Below, one piece after another: positions 1-6,749 of a stretch of DNA of 12,841 nt. The position numbers and the translations under genes are program-made. The notes beneath the pieces are model-generated. The model ran no database searches. It saw nothing but the letters and a program-made list of their open reading frames with translations, and was not told the DNA's origin. This DNA comes from Desulfuromonadaceae bacterium (lineage in GTDB: Bacteria; Desulfobacterota; Desulfuromonadia; Desulfuromonadales; Desulfuromonadaceae): the NCBI GenBank assembly GCA_027065245.1, contig JAMOOS010000127.1, positions 1 to 12,841 of the forward strand, given 5' to 3'. Position 1 is the first letter of the stretch, and each line of letters begins with the position of its first letter.

Positions 1-68
1 GCAATGACGGCTGGCGTAACGTGCAGCAGGGGATAACCTCCATAGCCGAAGTGCTGCGTATAACCTGA
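1..68 (+). CDS. gspE: Type II secretion ATPase GspE, C-terminal end only
   Basis: Only the last 21 codons and the stop are in the window, read in the frame starting at base 3 and ending with TGA at 66-68. The visible tail reads NDGWRNVQQGITSIAEVLRI plus Thr. This is the typical ending of GspE/PilB-type secretion ATPases, in which a 'DG...V..G.T...EVLRVT' segment closes the protein. GspE is the cytoplasmic hexameric ATPase that drives pseudopilus assembly. The stop codon shares its final A with the ATG of gspF (TGATG), which implies translational coupling. The Walker motifs and the rest of the gene lie upstream of the window. The identification rests on this short tail and on the neighbouring gspF. 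Confidence 0.85.
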   Translation, partial: NDGWRNVQQGITSIAEVLRIT

Positions 69-1330
69 TGAACAGCGACTACACCTATACCGCCGTAGAT
101 GGCAGCGGCAGCAGTGTCAGCGGTACCATCAGCGCCGCCAGCGAGGAACAGGCCGCCGCCATGCTGCAGCAGCGCGGCCTTGTCCCGCTGCGTATCGCTG
201 CCGCCAGTGCCAGTGCCGCGTCCACCGCTGGCGCCCGGCCTGTTAAAACACGGCCGCGCCTGAACAAGTCCATCAATATCTCCTTTGGTCGCCGCGCCGC
301 CGGTACCAAGGAACTGGTTACCTTCACCCAGGATCTCGCCGCCCTGCTCGAAGCTGGGGTGCCCCTGGCACGCAGCCTCAAGATAATGACTGAACTGGTG
401 GAAAAGAAGCGCTTTCGCGCAGTTATAGAGGATTTGTACGAGCAGATAAAACAGGGCAGCACCTTCTGGCAGGCGCTGGAAAAACATCCGGCGGAATTCA
501 GCGCGGTGTTTATCCACATGGTCAAGGCCGGGGAGGCCGGCGGTGTGCTTGACCAGGTGCTGCAGCGTCTGGGTATCTATCTCGACAGCGCCCAGGAACT
601 GAAAGAGTATCTGCTTTCCGCCATTGTCTATCCGGTGTTTCTCCTCATCACCTCGGCCGCCTCCATCGTGGTGCTGCTGGCGGTGGTGGTGCCCAAGTTT
701 TCCGCCATTTTCGCCGACATGGGTGTGGCGCTGCCGGCGTCCACCCGGTTGATGATGAGCGTGGGCGATTTTATCAAACACGACTGGTATCTCATCATCG
801 CTGCCGCGGTCGCCGTTTATTTCTCTCTGCGCGCCTATGCTCGCAGCGACAGCGGCGGTTACAATCTCGATCGTCTCAAATTGCGTCTGCCCCTGATCGG
901 TTCCATTGTGCGGCGTTTGGAAATATCCCGCTTCTGCCGCACGTTTTCCACCTTGCTTGCCAGCGGTATCCCCATCCTCAAAGCGCTGCAGATGGTGCGC
1001 GGTCTGCTCGGCAACCGGGTTCTTGCCGCCTCCATCGATAAGGTCTACCACGATCTGAAACAGGGGGAGGTACTATCCGAAGCGCTGGCGGCGGGCGGGC
1101 AGTTCCCCGCCATGGCGGTACAGATGATCGCTATTGGCGAAGAGACCGGCCGCATGGATAAAATGCTCGCCCGCATTGCCGACATGTACGACCGCGAGCT
1201 CAAGGTCAACATCAAGGCGTTCACCTCCCTGTTTGAGCCGCTGATCATTCTGGTGATGGGGCTGGTGATTGGTGCCATGGTTATCTCCATGCTGCTGGCG
1301 ATTTTCAGCATCAACGATATGGGAATGTAA
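68..1330 (+). CDS. gspF: Type II secretion inner-membrane platform protein GspF
   Basis: 420-residue polytopic platform protein of the T2SS, normal length for GspF/PilC. Residues 4-43 match the family's N-terminal segment (YTYTAVDGSG, 'AAAMLQQRGLVPLRI'). An Ala/Ser-rich linker at about 44-57 follows. Two T2SSF repeats are visible, at about 85-210 and 287-410. Each carries the family's glycine/glutamate signature: KAGEAGG at 153-159 and IGEETGRMD at 356-364. Likely membrane segments are about 185-208, 240-256 and 390-413. The ATG at 68 overlaps the gspE stop, so the start is fixed by coupling rather than by a good ribosome binding site. GspF is expected to contact GspE, GspL and GspM in the inner membrane. 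About 104 bases separate it from gspG, the largest gap in the first half of the cluster. Confidence 0.96.
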   Translation: MNSDYTYTAVDGSGSSVSGTISAASEEQAAAMLQQRGLVPLRIAAASASAASTAGARPVKTRPRLNKSINISFGRRAAGTKELVTFTQDLAALLEAGVPLARSLKIMTELVEKKRFRAVIEDLYEQIKQGSTFWQALEKHPAEFSAVFIHMVKAGEAGGVLDQVLQRLGIYLDSAQELKEYLLSAIVYPVFLLITSAASIVVLLAVVVPKFSAIFADMGVALPASTRLMMSVGDFIKHDWYLIIAAAVAVYFSLRAYARSDSGGYNLDRLKLRLPLIGSIVRRLEISRFCRTFSTLLASGIPILKALQMVRGLLGNRVLAASIDKVYHDLKQGEVLSEALAAGGQFPAMAVQMIAIGEETGRMDKMLARIADMYDRELKVNIKAFTSLFEPLIILVMGLVIGAMVISMLLAIFSINDMGM

Positions 1331-1347
1331 CGGCGGAGAAACAAAAT

Positions 1348-1375
1348 TTGCATTGCGCCACTTTTGTTTTATACT
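1348..1375 (+). promoter_or_regulatory. Possible internal promoter ahead of gspG
   Basis: A TATACT hexamer at 1370-1375 (five of six to the sigma-70 -10 consensus) lies 16 bases after TTGCAT at 1348-1353 (TTG matched only). It sits in the short AT-rich gap between gspF and the pseudopilin gene. An extra promoter here would make sense because GspG is needed in far greater amounts than the platform proteins. The -35 match is poor, so this is a candidate only. Confidence 0.4.
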
Positions 1376-1420
1376 GCCGGAGCGTGGATCTGCGCTTTGT
1401 GGCTGAAAAAACAAATATCT

Positions 1421-1424
1421 GGAG
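1421..1424 (+). promoter_or_regulatory. Ribosome binding site that decides the gspG start
   Basis: GGAG at 1421-1424 is one base before the ATG at 1426 but ten bases before the GTG at 1435. Only the GTG has a workable distance. It also gives a short basic leader typical of GspG. Confidence 0.55.
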
Positions 1425-1434
1425 AATGGTCATC

Positions 1435-1863
1435 GTGAAAAAAAGAACCCGCATCAACAATAATGGTTTTACCCTTATCGAATTGCTGGTGGTAATGGTT
1501 ATCATCGGTTTGCTGGCGTCGCTGGTGGCGCCCAAGATGTTCAACAAGGTCGACAGCGCCAAAATAAAAACCGCTCGCGCCCAGGTGGAACTGCTCGGCA
1601 CCGCCCTCGATTCCTACCGCCTCGATAACGGCAAATATCCCACCACCGAGCAGGGACTGGCAGCGCTGCGCACCAGACCGGCCGGAGTAAAAACCTGGGC
1701 CGGCCCCTATCTACCCAAAGAGGTGCCCAAAGACCCGTGGGGCAACAGCTACGTGTATAAATCGCCCGGCGTCCACAACGAATACGACCTCTCCTCCCTT
1801 GGTTCCGACAACCGCATCGGCGGCGAGGGCGATGCCGCCGATATCAACAGCTGGGAGAACTAG
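1435..1863 (+). CDS. gspG: Major pseudopilin GspG
   Basis: Major subunit of the T2SS pseudopilus, which pushes folded substrates through the secretin. From the GTG at 1435 it is 142 residues, the usual GspG size, with an 11-residue basic leader ending in Gly. The class III signal follows: G then FTLIELLVVM, with Glu at +5, then a hydrophobic helix. The globular part has the family hallmarks: a 'DNGKYPTTEQGLAALRTRP' block, 'GPYLPKEVPKDPWG', and a C-terminal 'SDNRIGGEGDAADINSW' loop that binds calcium in known GspG proteins. The frame stays open upstream through ATG 1426 to ATG 1348. The 1348 start would add 26 residues unlike a GspG leader and overlaps the candidate promoter, so I reject it. 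ATG 1426 remains possible. The stop TAG shares its G with the gspH start. Confidence 0.95.
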   Translation: MKKRTRINNNGFTLIELLVVMVIIGLLASLVAPKMFNKVDSAKIKTARAQVELLGTALDSYRLDNGKYPTTEQGLAALRTRPAGVKTWAGPYLPKEVPKDPWGNSYVYKSPGVHNEYDLSSLGSDNRIGGEGDAADINSWEN

Positions 1864-2354
1864 TGAGCCCGCGCCGCTCATACCGGCGCGCCGGGTTCAC
1901 CCTCATCGAGCTGATTATCGTAGTGCTGCTCATCAGCATCAGCCTGGGGGTGCTGGCGGGGCGTAACTACTCCCAGCAGGATTCCCTCAAACTGCGCACG
2001 GCGGCGCGCAATCTGTACAGTTTTCTCCTCGGTGCCCGCAGCGCGGCAGTGCTGGGGCGGGCGGAAAACCGCTGCGTCTACCACCGTGGCGCTGACAGCG
2101 TCAGCGATAGCCTGCGCCAGCGCCAGTTGCGGCTGCCGGCGGCGGTAACCATGGCGCTGCCCGCTTCACTTGACGACGATCCGCCACTGGCACAGTGGGA
2201 TGTTGTTACTTACTATGCCGATGGCTCCAGCACTGGCAGCGCGATTAAACTGCTCTGCGGCGCCAGTCAGTTGCAGTTGCATGTCGATCCGGTGCTGGGT
2301 TTTATCACCATCGATGATCATGTCAGCACCGTTGACGAGGAGCAACAGCAATGA
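1863..2354 (+). CDS. gspH: Minor pseudopilin GspH
   Basis: 163-residue minor pseudopilin, thought to link the GspI-J-K tip to the GspG shaft. The start is a GTG at 1863 that shares its G with the gspG stop (TAGTG). GGGAG at 1853-1857 lies five bases upstream. An 11-residue leader rich in Arg ends in Gly, followed by FTLIELIIVVLLISISLGVL, with Glu at +5. Near residues 114-125 the motif 'TYYADGSSTG' matches the conserved GspH/FimT strand ('F.PDGSS.GG'). Two cysteines are visible, C71 (in 'ENRCVYH') and a second in 'KLLCGAS'. The sequence outside these motifs is divergent, as is common for GspH. Assignment is supported by the position between gspG and gspI. The protein ends in a Glu/Gln-rich tail, and its stop overlaps the gspI ATG. 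Confidence 0.88.
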   Translation: MSPRRSYRRAGFTLIELIIVVLLISISLGVLAGRNYSQQDSLKLRTAARNLYSFLLGARSAAVLGRAENRCVYHRGADSVSDSLRQRQLRLPAAVTMALPASLDDDPPLAQWDVVTYYADGSSTGSAIKLLCGASQLQLHVDPVLGFITIDDHVSTVDEEQQQ

Positions 2355-2881
2355 TGTCGCCATCTGGCAGCGCTCAGCGCGGCTTTACCCTCATCGAGAT
2401 GCTGGTGGCGGTGGTGATTGTCGCCATCAGCGTTACCGTGTTTTTTCAGCTCCTCTCCTCCAGTATGAAACTGGCGCACAAAAGTCGCGTCAAACTGGCC
2501 CGCGCCCAGCAGGCCGACGAGTTGTTTGCCCGTCTGCTGGCCATGGATATCCGCGATGAGAAATTCCCCTGGCAAAGTGACGCTGCCGCTGCTGACGGCG
2601 TAACCTGGCAAGTGCATCTGTATCCGCTGCTGGTGCAGGACGATCTGAGCGCGGCAGCGGCAGATTACGCCGACGACAATCTGCCCGAACCCAAATTGGT
2701 GTACGAGCTTTATCGTCAACGGCTACAGATGTACAACAGTGCCGACGGGCGTCTGCTGGCGCAACTGGAGACCGTCCGCCGTTTTCCGCCGACATATTTT
2801 ACCGAACAGTTCAAACAGCAGCATCTGGAAAGTGAGTCGATGGCTGGCGACGACAGGGGCGGGGAGGGTGGTCATGATTAG
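2351..2881 (+). CDS. gspI: Minor pseudopilin GspI
   Basis: 176-residue minor pseudopilin, part of the GspI-J-K tip complex that starts pseudopilus assembly. The ATG at 2351 overlaps the gspH stop (ATGA), and a strong GAGGAG lies at 2337-2342, eight bases upstream. A second ATG at 2354 would change only one residue. The leader 'MMSPSGSAQRG' is followed by FTLIEMLVAVVIVAISVTVF, the standard processing site and helix. The rest contains the AQQADELFARLLAMDIRDE segment typical of GspI. It is somewhat longer than many GspI proteins (about 120-130 residues). The extra length is mainly an acidic Ala-rich loop (about 103-113) and a Gly/Asp-rich C-terminal tail. The gene overlaps gspJ by eight bases. 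The I assignment relies on order and helix sequence. Confusion with GspJ is unlikely, because the next gene fits J better. Confidence 0.87.
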   Translation: MMSPSGSAQRGFTLIEMLVAVVIVAISVTVFFQLLSSSMKLAHKSRVKLARAQQADELFARLLAMDIRDEKFPWQSDAAAADGVTWQVHLYPLLVQDDLSAAAADYADDNLPEPKLVYELYRQRLQMYNSADGRLLAQLETVRRFPPTYFTEQFKQQHLESESMAGDDRGGEGGHD

Positions 2882-3641
2882 GAACCTGACCGGGCGGCGC
2901 GCCTTCACCCTTATTGAAGTGCTGATTTCCATGACCATCATGGCGCTGGTGGTAACCGTGCTCTATCAGGCCTTTGCCACGGCTACACGGGTGTGGAACA
3001 ATCAGCAGCTGTTTGACGAAACGGCAGCGCGCCAGCAGGCGGCGGCGCGGCTGCTGCGTGACGATTTTGCCCGGCTGGCGCCCTATACCTGGAACGACGG
3101 TAGCGGCAAGCATACGTTTTTTGCCGCCGGCGAGCAGGTGTTGTTCTACGTTACCCGCAACGGTTTCGGCTGCCTGGAGCGTGGCCGGGCACGGCTGTTT
3201 TTTACCTGCTGCTATCTGACCCGAACCGAAGACGACAGCTATAGCCTCATGCTTTACAAAGTAGCCCAGCCACGGCTGGAGTTATGCAAGGCGCTGGGCA
3301 ATTACGCTGCCGCTGCAGTACAGAGCTGGAAAGCGCCGCAGGAGATGCGCGAACACAGTGTAACTATCCTGTCCGGCTTAAGCTCAGGCAGTTTCTCCTT
3401 TGATCGCCAGCGCTATCTGCCCGTCGATGCAGTTACCACCGGCAGCGCGCTGGAAGATGACTCCGTCAACGGTGCTGATGATCTGGAAAAAGTACGCCGG
3501 GTGCAGTTTAACTACAGTCGGGCCGGGGTGGAACACTCCATCTGCGCCGCCTGTTACCATCCGCCGCTGCCCGATGATGAAAAAGAGCAGGCAGGCAAAA
3601 AACCGCTGCAACCGCCGCCACCGCCGGGAGGAAGACGATGA
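2874..3641 (+). CDS. gspJ: Minor pseudopilin GspJ, with Ala in place of Gly at the processing site
   Basis: 255-residue minor pseudopilin of the tip complex. ATG 2874 is chosen because a GGGGAGGG run at about 2861-2868 precedes it closely and it gives a short basic leader. The frame is open further upstream to 2739, but that stretch lies inside gspI. The leader reads MIRNLTGRRA and is followed by FTLIEVLISMTIMALVVTVL. The residue before the cleavage point is Ala (codon GCC), while GspG, H, I and K all have Gly there. The body fits GspJ ('AARLLRDDFARLAPYTW', 'EKVRRVQFNYS'). It carries six cysteines (100, 112, 113, 138, 224, 227), including a C-terminal CAAC, more than expected for this family. 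It ends with a Lys/Pro-rich tail containing five prolines in a row. It overlaps gspK by four bases. Confidence 0.88.
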   Translation: MIRNLTGRRAFTLIEVLISMTIMALVVTVLYQAFATATRVWNNQQLFDETAARQQAAARLLRDDFARLAPYTWNDGSGKHTFFAAGEQVLFYVTRNGFGCLERGRARLFFTCCYLTRTEDDSYSLMLYKVAQPRLELCKALGNYAAAAVQSWKAPQEMREHSVTILSGLSSGSFSFDRQRYLPVDAVTTGSALEDDSVNGADDLEKVRRVQFNYSRAGVEHSICAACYHPPLPDDEKEQAGKKPLQPPPPPGGRR

Positions 3642-4672
3642 TGCGCAATCAGCGTGGTTTCGCTCTGCTGGCCGTGTTCTGGCTGGTGTTGCTGCTGTCG
3701 ATACTGGCTCTCGGTTACGCCTCATCTACCCGTCTGCGTGCTCAGGCCGCTCTTAATCAAGTGCAGATAGTCCAGCGTTACTACGATGACAGCGCCGCCT
3801 TTGCCCGTGGTTATCAGGCCTACACAACTTATCTGGCTAATCGCCCGTTATTTGTCCGTCGCCAGCTCGAAGAGCCCAGCCCGGCGCAGCGATTGGGGCT
3901 GTGGTATCCCCGTTTTGAACCCTACCTTGCCAGCATGGTGTCGGCCAGGGTGCAGATTCGCTATGCCAGCGGCCGTTTCGATGTCAACAAACTCAAGGCG
4001 GCCACTTGGAACGCCATACTCACCTGCTGCGGCGTCGAGCGGGAGAGCGAGCGCAGCGCCATTATCAACAGCGTACTCGATTGGTGCGACAGCGATAACG
4101 CCCACCATGCCCAGGGGGCGGAAAACGATTACTACCACCATCTCAAACCTGAATATAATTGCAAAAATGCGCCAATTGAGGTACTAGAGGAGCTGCTGCT
4201 TGTCAAGGGGATAACGGCAGAATTGTACTACGGCAATCTCAACTGGCAGCCCGTGGCTGAACCTGTGGCGGCAGACGATGAAGATGAGGCGGCATCACCG
4301 CCGCAGCCATATCATTTCAACCGCGACGAACAGCATCCGGGACTGATTCATTTTCTCTCGGTGTATGGCGCCGAGGCAAAACTGGATATCAACAGCGCCG
4401 CGCCCCAGGCATTGCTGCTGATAGAGGATATCACCGCGGAGCAGATAGCTGCCATTGTGGCACGCCGCTCACAGGAGGCGATAACCAAACTGGCTGATCT
4501 GAGTGAGATTCTCGATACCGACCAGTTTGTGTTGCTCAAGCGTTATTTTACCGTGATATCAGCGCCGCGTTACCTGGTGGTGGCCGTTTCCGCTGCCGGG
4601 GCAAAAAATTCGCCGCTGTTGTGGCAACAGCGGGTGTTCGATCTTAACGAAAAACAGGATAAGAACCTATAG
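3638..4672 (+). CDS. gspK: Minor pseudopilin GspK
   Basis: 344-residue pseudopilin that caps the pseudopilus tip, of usual size for GspK. The ATG at 3638 overlaps the gspJ stop (ATGA), with GGGAGGA at 3626-3632. The leader MMRNQRG is followed by FALLAVFWLVLLLSILALGY. Position +5 is Ala, not Glu, which is the known GspK peculiarity. Residues 147-163 (VLDWCDSDNAHHAQGAE) followed by NDYY match the calcium-associated family signature 'DW.D.D......GAE..YY'. Residues 179-192 ('PIEVLEELLLVKGI') match the helix-hairpin-helix part. A second helix-hairpin-helix-like stretch lies at about 249-300 ('LDINSAAPQALLLIEDI'). An acidic loop (about 205-220) separates the two. Four cysteines (130, 131, 150, 175) are present. 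gspL follows after three bases. Confidence 0.95.
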   Translation: MMRNQRGFALLAVFWLVLLLSILALGYASSTRLRAQAALNQVQIVQRYYDDSAAFARGYQAYTTYLANRPLFVRRQLEEPSPAQRLGLWYPRFEPYLASMVSARVQIRYASGRFDVNKLKAATWNAILTCCGVERESERSAIINSVLDWCDSDNAHHAQGAENDYYHHLKPEYNCKNAPIEVLEELLLVKGITAELYYGNLNWQPVAEPVAADDEDEAASPPQPYHFNRDEQHPGLIHFLSVYGAEAKLDINSAAPQALLLIEDITAEQIAAIVARRSQEAITKLADLSEILDTDQFVLLKRYFTVISAPRYLVVAVSAAGAKNSPLLWQQRVFDLNEKQDKNL

Positions 4673-4675
4673 CTG

Positions 4676-5950
4676 ATGATACAGTCTCCACTGCCTCAAA
4701 CATATCTCCTGCTCTGCGGTGATAACGCAGTCGCCGTGTATCATCTCGGTCGCAGCGGTGTAAAAAGCCACAGCCACCATGCCATAACCGCCGAAGGTGG
4801 CCTGGCCGCCGCCCTGGGCGAGGTGAGAGCGCAATATACCTATAAAAGTGACGATACCCTGGTGGTGGGCCTGCCCATGCGCTATTTTACCAGCGTGGAT
4901 TTTACTCTGCCTGCCGCCGCCGCCGCTAATCTGGAGCAGGCGGTGCGTTACGAACTGCTGCGCCATGTCCCGTTCGACCCGCAGCAGGCCTGGCAGCACA
5001 TTGCCTCCACCGCCGGCGCGGACCAGCTCGAAGTCAGCGTCACTCTGGCTCTCAAGCAGCCGTTGCAGGGACTGATGGCCGCCCTCAGCGCTGCCGGTCT
5101 GGCACCGACATCGCTGGCACCGGCACTGCATTTGCTCACCGCGCTGGACAACCGCGACGGAGTCTACGTTGTTTGCGGCGACCAGCTTGAAGCGCAAGTA
5201 CGAGTTGGTGGGGCCACCGTCTGTACTGCCGTAGCTGACCACAGCGCCGCCGCGGGCGAGCTGCCCGTACCCCTGCGCGATCTGTTTTCCCACGTTGCCG
5301 ACCTGGCGCAAACGGCGCCACCGCTGCCTTTGCGCTACTGGCCGCAAGCGCCGCCAGCATACTTTGCCGCGCAGCAGGGCGTGGCTGCCGCCGAAGAGAT
5401 TGAGCTTGTCGGTGCCGGAGTGCGGGAGCGCCTCAAACAGTTTTCCGCCAAAATCGACCTTATAGAGCCACGCCAGCTGCAGCGGCAACAGCGCTGGGCG
5501 CGGCTGCAACTGGCCATGATTGCGCTGGTGGCCATCAGTTTTCTGGTGCTGCCCTACGCCCATCTGCTTGGCCGCCGCGCCGCTCTGGAACAGTTGCAGC
5601 AGCAGATAGTGGTGGTAAAACAACGCGCTCAGGCCCTGGACGCTATCCGGCGCGAAAACCAGCAGATAACCGACAGTTTTGAGCATCTGGCCGCCTACCG
5701 TGATCGCTGGCCGTGCGCTGTCGATACCCTTAAAGAGGTAACCGACATTTTGCCGCAGGATACCTGGCTCAGCTCCCTGGGTTTGCGCCAGCAGCAGCTC
5801 ACCATGCGCGGCACCTCCGCCGATGCCACCAAGGTGGTCGAAGCGCTGGAAAACTCCCCCCTGCTCAGCGATGTCCATTTTGATGCGCCGGTGGTTAAAC
5901 GCGGCAACAAAGAAACCTTTACCATCGTGGCAACGCTGAATAAAAATTAG
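4676..5950 (+). CDS. gspL: Type II secretion platform protein GspL (PilM/PilN-like architecture)
   Basis: 424-residue bitopic inner-membrane protein expected to recruit GspE on the cytoplasmic side and pair with GspM in the periplasm. Residues 1-260 form a degenerate actin-like PilM-type domain, with 'LVVGLPMRYFTSVDFTLP' at about 62-79 and 'LEQAVRYELLRHVPFDP' at about 86-102. One membrane helix is at about 277-298. A coiled-coil-like Gln-rich stretch spans about 302-335. A PilN-type ferredoxin-like periplasmic domain follows at about 348-424 ('LKEVTDILPQDTWLSSLGL', 'MRGTSADATKVVEALENS'). The whole therefore looks like a PilM-PilN fusion, the accepted ancestry of GspL. The start ATG at 4676 follows the gspK stop by three bases. 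A 217-base gap follows, so this is the last gene of the tightly packed block. Confidence 0.9.
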   Translation: MIQSPLPQTYLLLCGDNAVAVYHLGRSGVKSHSHHAITAEGGLAAALGEVRAQYTYKSDDTLVVGLPMRYFTSVDFTLPAAAAANLEQAVRYELLRHVPFDPQQAWQHIASTAGADQLEVSVTLALKQPLQGLMAALSAAGLAPTSLAPALHLLTALDNRDGVYVVCGDQLEAQVRVGGATVCTAVADHSAAAGELPVPLRDLFSHVADLAQTAPPLPLRYWPQAPPAYFAAQQGVAAAEEIELVGAGVRERLKQFSAKIDLIEPRQLQRQQRWARLQLAMIALVAISFLVLPYAHLLGRRAALEQLQQQIVVVKQRAQALDAIRRENQQITDSFEHLAAYRDRWPCAVDTLKEVTDILPQDTWLSSLGLRQQQLTMRGTSADATKVVEALENSPLLSDVHFDAPVVKRGNKETFTIVATLNKN

Positions 5951-6167
5951 GCAGCTTTTTTGGCTGGACTTTATGTGTTAGCGTAAACAAGGTCGCAATT
6001 ATGCGGTGAATATAAAAATAACGTAAAATTATCTGAGCGCAAATATGTTGCGCGGTAACGATGCCGAACATATTACCCTGTTTGGCTCCTGGGGCGAGAC
6101 ATGGCTGGTATGCGAGATAGTCCTGTACCTGTGCGCGCATACTCCAACGTAACGGAAACCGACACCA
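5951..6167 (+). promoter_or_regulatory. Structured leader region between gspL and gspM
   Basis: This 217-base gap is unusual in an otherwise overlapping cluster. It starts with a six-T run (5956-5961) after a weak 4-bp GCTG/CAGC pair (5935-5938, 5952-5955). Next is an AT-rich part with -10-like hexamers TATAAA (6011-6016) and TAAAAT (6024-6029) but no convincing -35. From 6037 four hairpins follow almost end to end. First, GCGCAA/TTGCGC (6037-6042, 6048-6053). Second, GGTAA/TTACC (6054-6058, 6073-6077). Third, a 10-position imperfect stem at 6079-6101, with one G-G mismatch, two G-U pairs and a CTG loop. Fourth, GTATGCG/CGCATAC (6108-6114, 6136-6142). If TAAAAT is a -10 box, transcription would begin right at the first hairpin. 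It matches no riboswitch consensus I know. Function is inferred, not shown. Confidence 0.4.
6045..6152 (+). other. Possible 35-codon leader ORF ahead of gspM
   Basis: An ATG in the loop of the first leader hairpin opens a 35-codon frame ending in TAA at 6150-6152, 15 bases before gspM and in the same frame. The peptide (begins MLRGNDAEHITLFGSWGETW) has no recognisable family, no run of one amino acid that would suggest attenuation, and no visible ribosome binding site. It may simply be chance. A short ORF read through the hairpins would affect their folding. Confidence 0.15.
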
Positions 6168-6743
6168 ATGGTCGATAAAACAACCCGACAACTAGGCGGC
6201 AGCACCGGTCTCAACCGCTACCTGATTCCCGTTGCCATCGTACTGGCGCTGCTGGTGGGAGTGCGTTCCGGTTACAACTACTGGCACCAGCAGCTCGACG
6301 ATATCAACCAGAGTATCGCAGTCCACCAGATGCAGTTGGACAAGTATCGGCGCATCATCAAGAACAGTGCCCGTTACGAAGCCGCCAACCGGGCGCTTAA
6401 AACCCTGCAGATTAAGACTCGCACGCAGCGCTTTATTGATGGTGGAACCACCACTTTGGCACAGGCTAAATTCCAGAATCTGGTCAAACAGCTGGCGCTG
6501 CAGCACAAAATAGATATTCGCTCCACCAAAGTGTTGCCGGTGCAAAAAAAGGACGGCTTGGTGTTGTTACGCTTGCGTGTGGACGGAAAAGCCGAGATAG
6601 CTAATATCGAACATTTTCTGCTGGCACTGTACAGCAACAACCACTATTTGTTTACGCCGCAATTGGAGATACGCGTAATCAGCAGCCGTGAGAAACGTTT
6701 TTATTATCTCACCGTTGAAATAGCGGCTATAAAAGAGGTGTAA
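6168..6743 (+). CDS. gspM: Type II secretion platform protein GspM (PilO-like)
   Basis: 191-residue bitopic inner-membrane protein with the layout of GspM/PilO. It has a short cytoplasmic N-terminus, one membrane helix at about 18-34 ('RYLIPVAIVLALLVGVRSGY'), a coiled-coil-like stretch at about 40-85, and a ferredoxin-like periplasmic domain at about 95-191. GspM pairs with GspL and stabilises the platform. Sequence signatures are weak, as is normal for this family, so the call rests on topology, size and position after gspL. Upstream the frame is closed by TAA at 6150-6152, so ATG 6168 is the first possible start nearby. No strong Shine-Dalgarno sequence is visible, only purines around 6154-6158. 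It is preceded by the structured leader and followed by gspC after six bases. Confidence 0.8.
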   Translation: MVDKTTRQLGGSTGLNRYLIPVAIVLALLVGVRSGYNYWHQQLDDINQSIAVHQMQLDKYRRIIKNSARYEAANRALKTLQIKTRTQRFIDGGTTTLAQAKFQNLVKQLALQHKIDIRSTKVLPVQKKDGLVLLRLRVDGKAEIANIEHFLLALYSNNHYLFTPQLEIRVISSREKRFYYLTVEIAAIKEV

Positions 6744-6749
6744 TACGCT

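Noticed and set aside
1348..1434. Upstream extension of gspG from ATG 1348
   Set aside because: It adds residues unlike a prepilin leader, overlaps the promoter-like sequence and lacks a proper ribosome binding site.
2739..2873. Upstream extension of gspJ inside gspI
   Set aside because: ATG 2874 has a strong Shine-Dalgarno sequence and yields a standard short leader. The longer version would bury the processing site.
4667..5878. 403-codon open frame on the minus strand, opposite gspL
   Set aside because: gspL fits a known family and operon position. The antisense protein is Gly/Gln/His-rich with no recognisable domains.
5935..5961. Terminator after gspL
   Set aside because: Six T residues follow, but the stem is only four base pairs with a 13-base loop, too weak to call.
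6037..6143. Known riboswitch (c-di-GMP, fluoride, SAM or similar) in the gspM leader
   Set aside because: I compared the conserved core motifs I remember and found no match. Only a covariance-model search could settle it.
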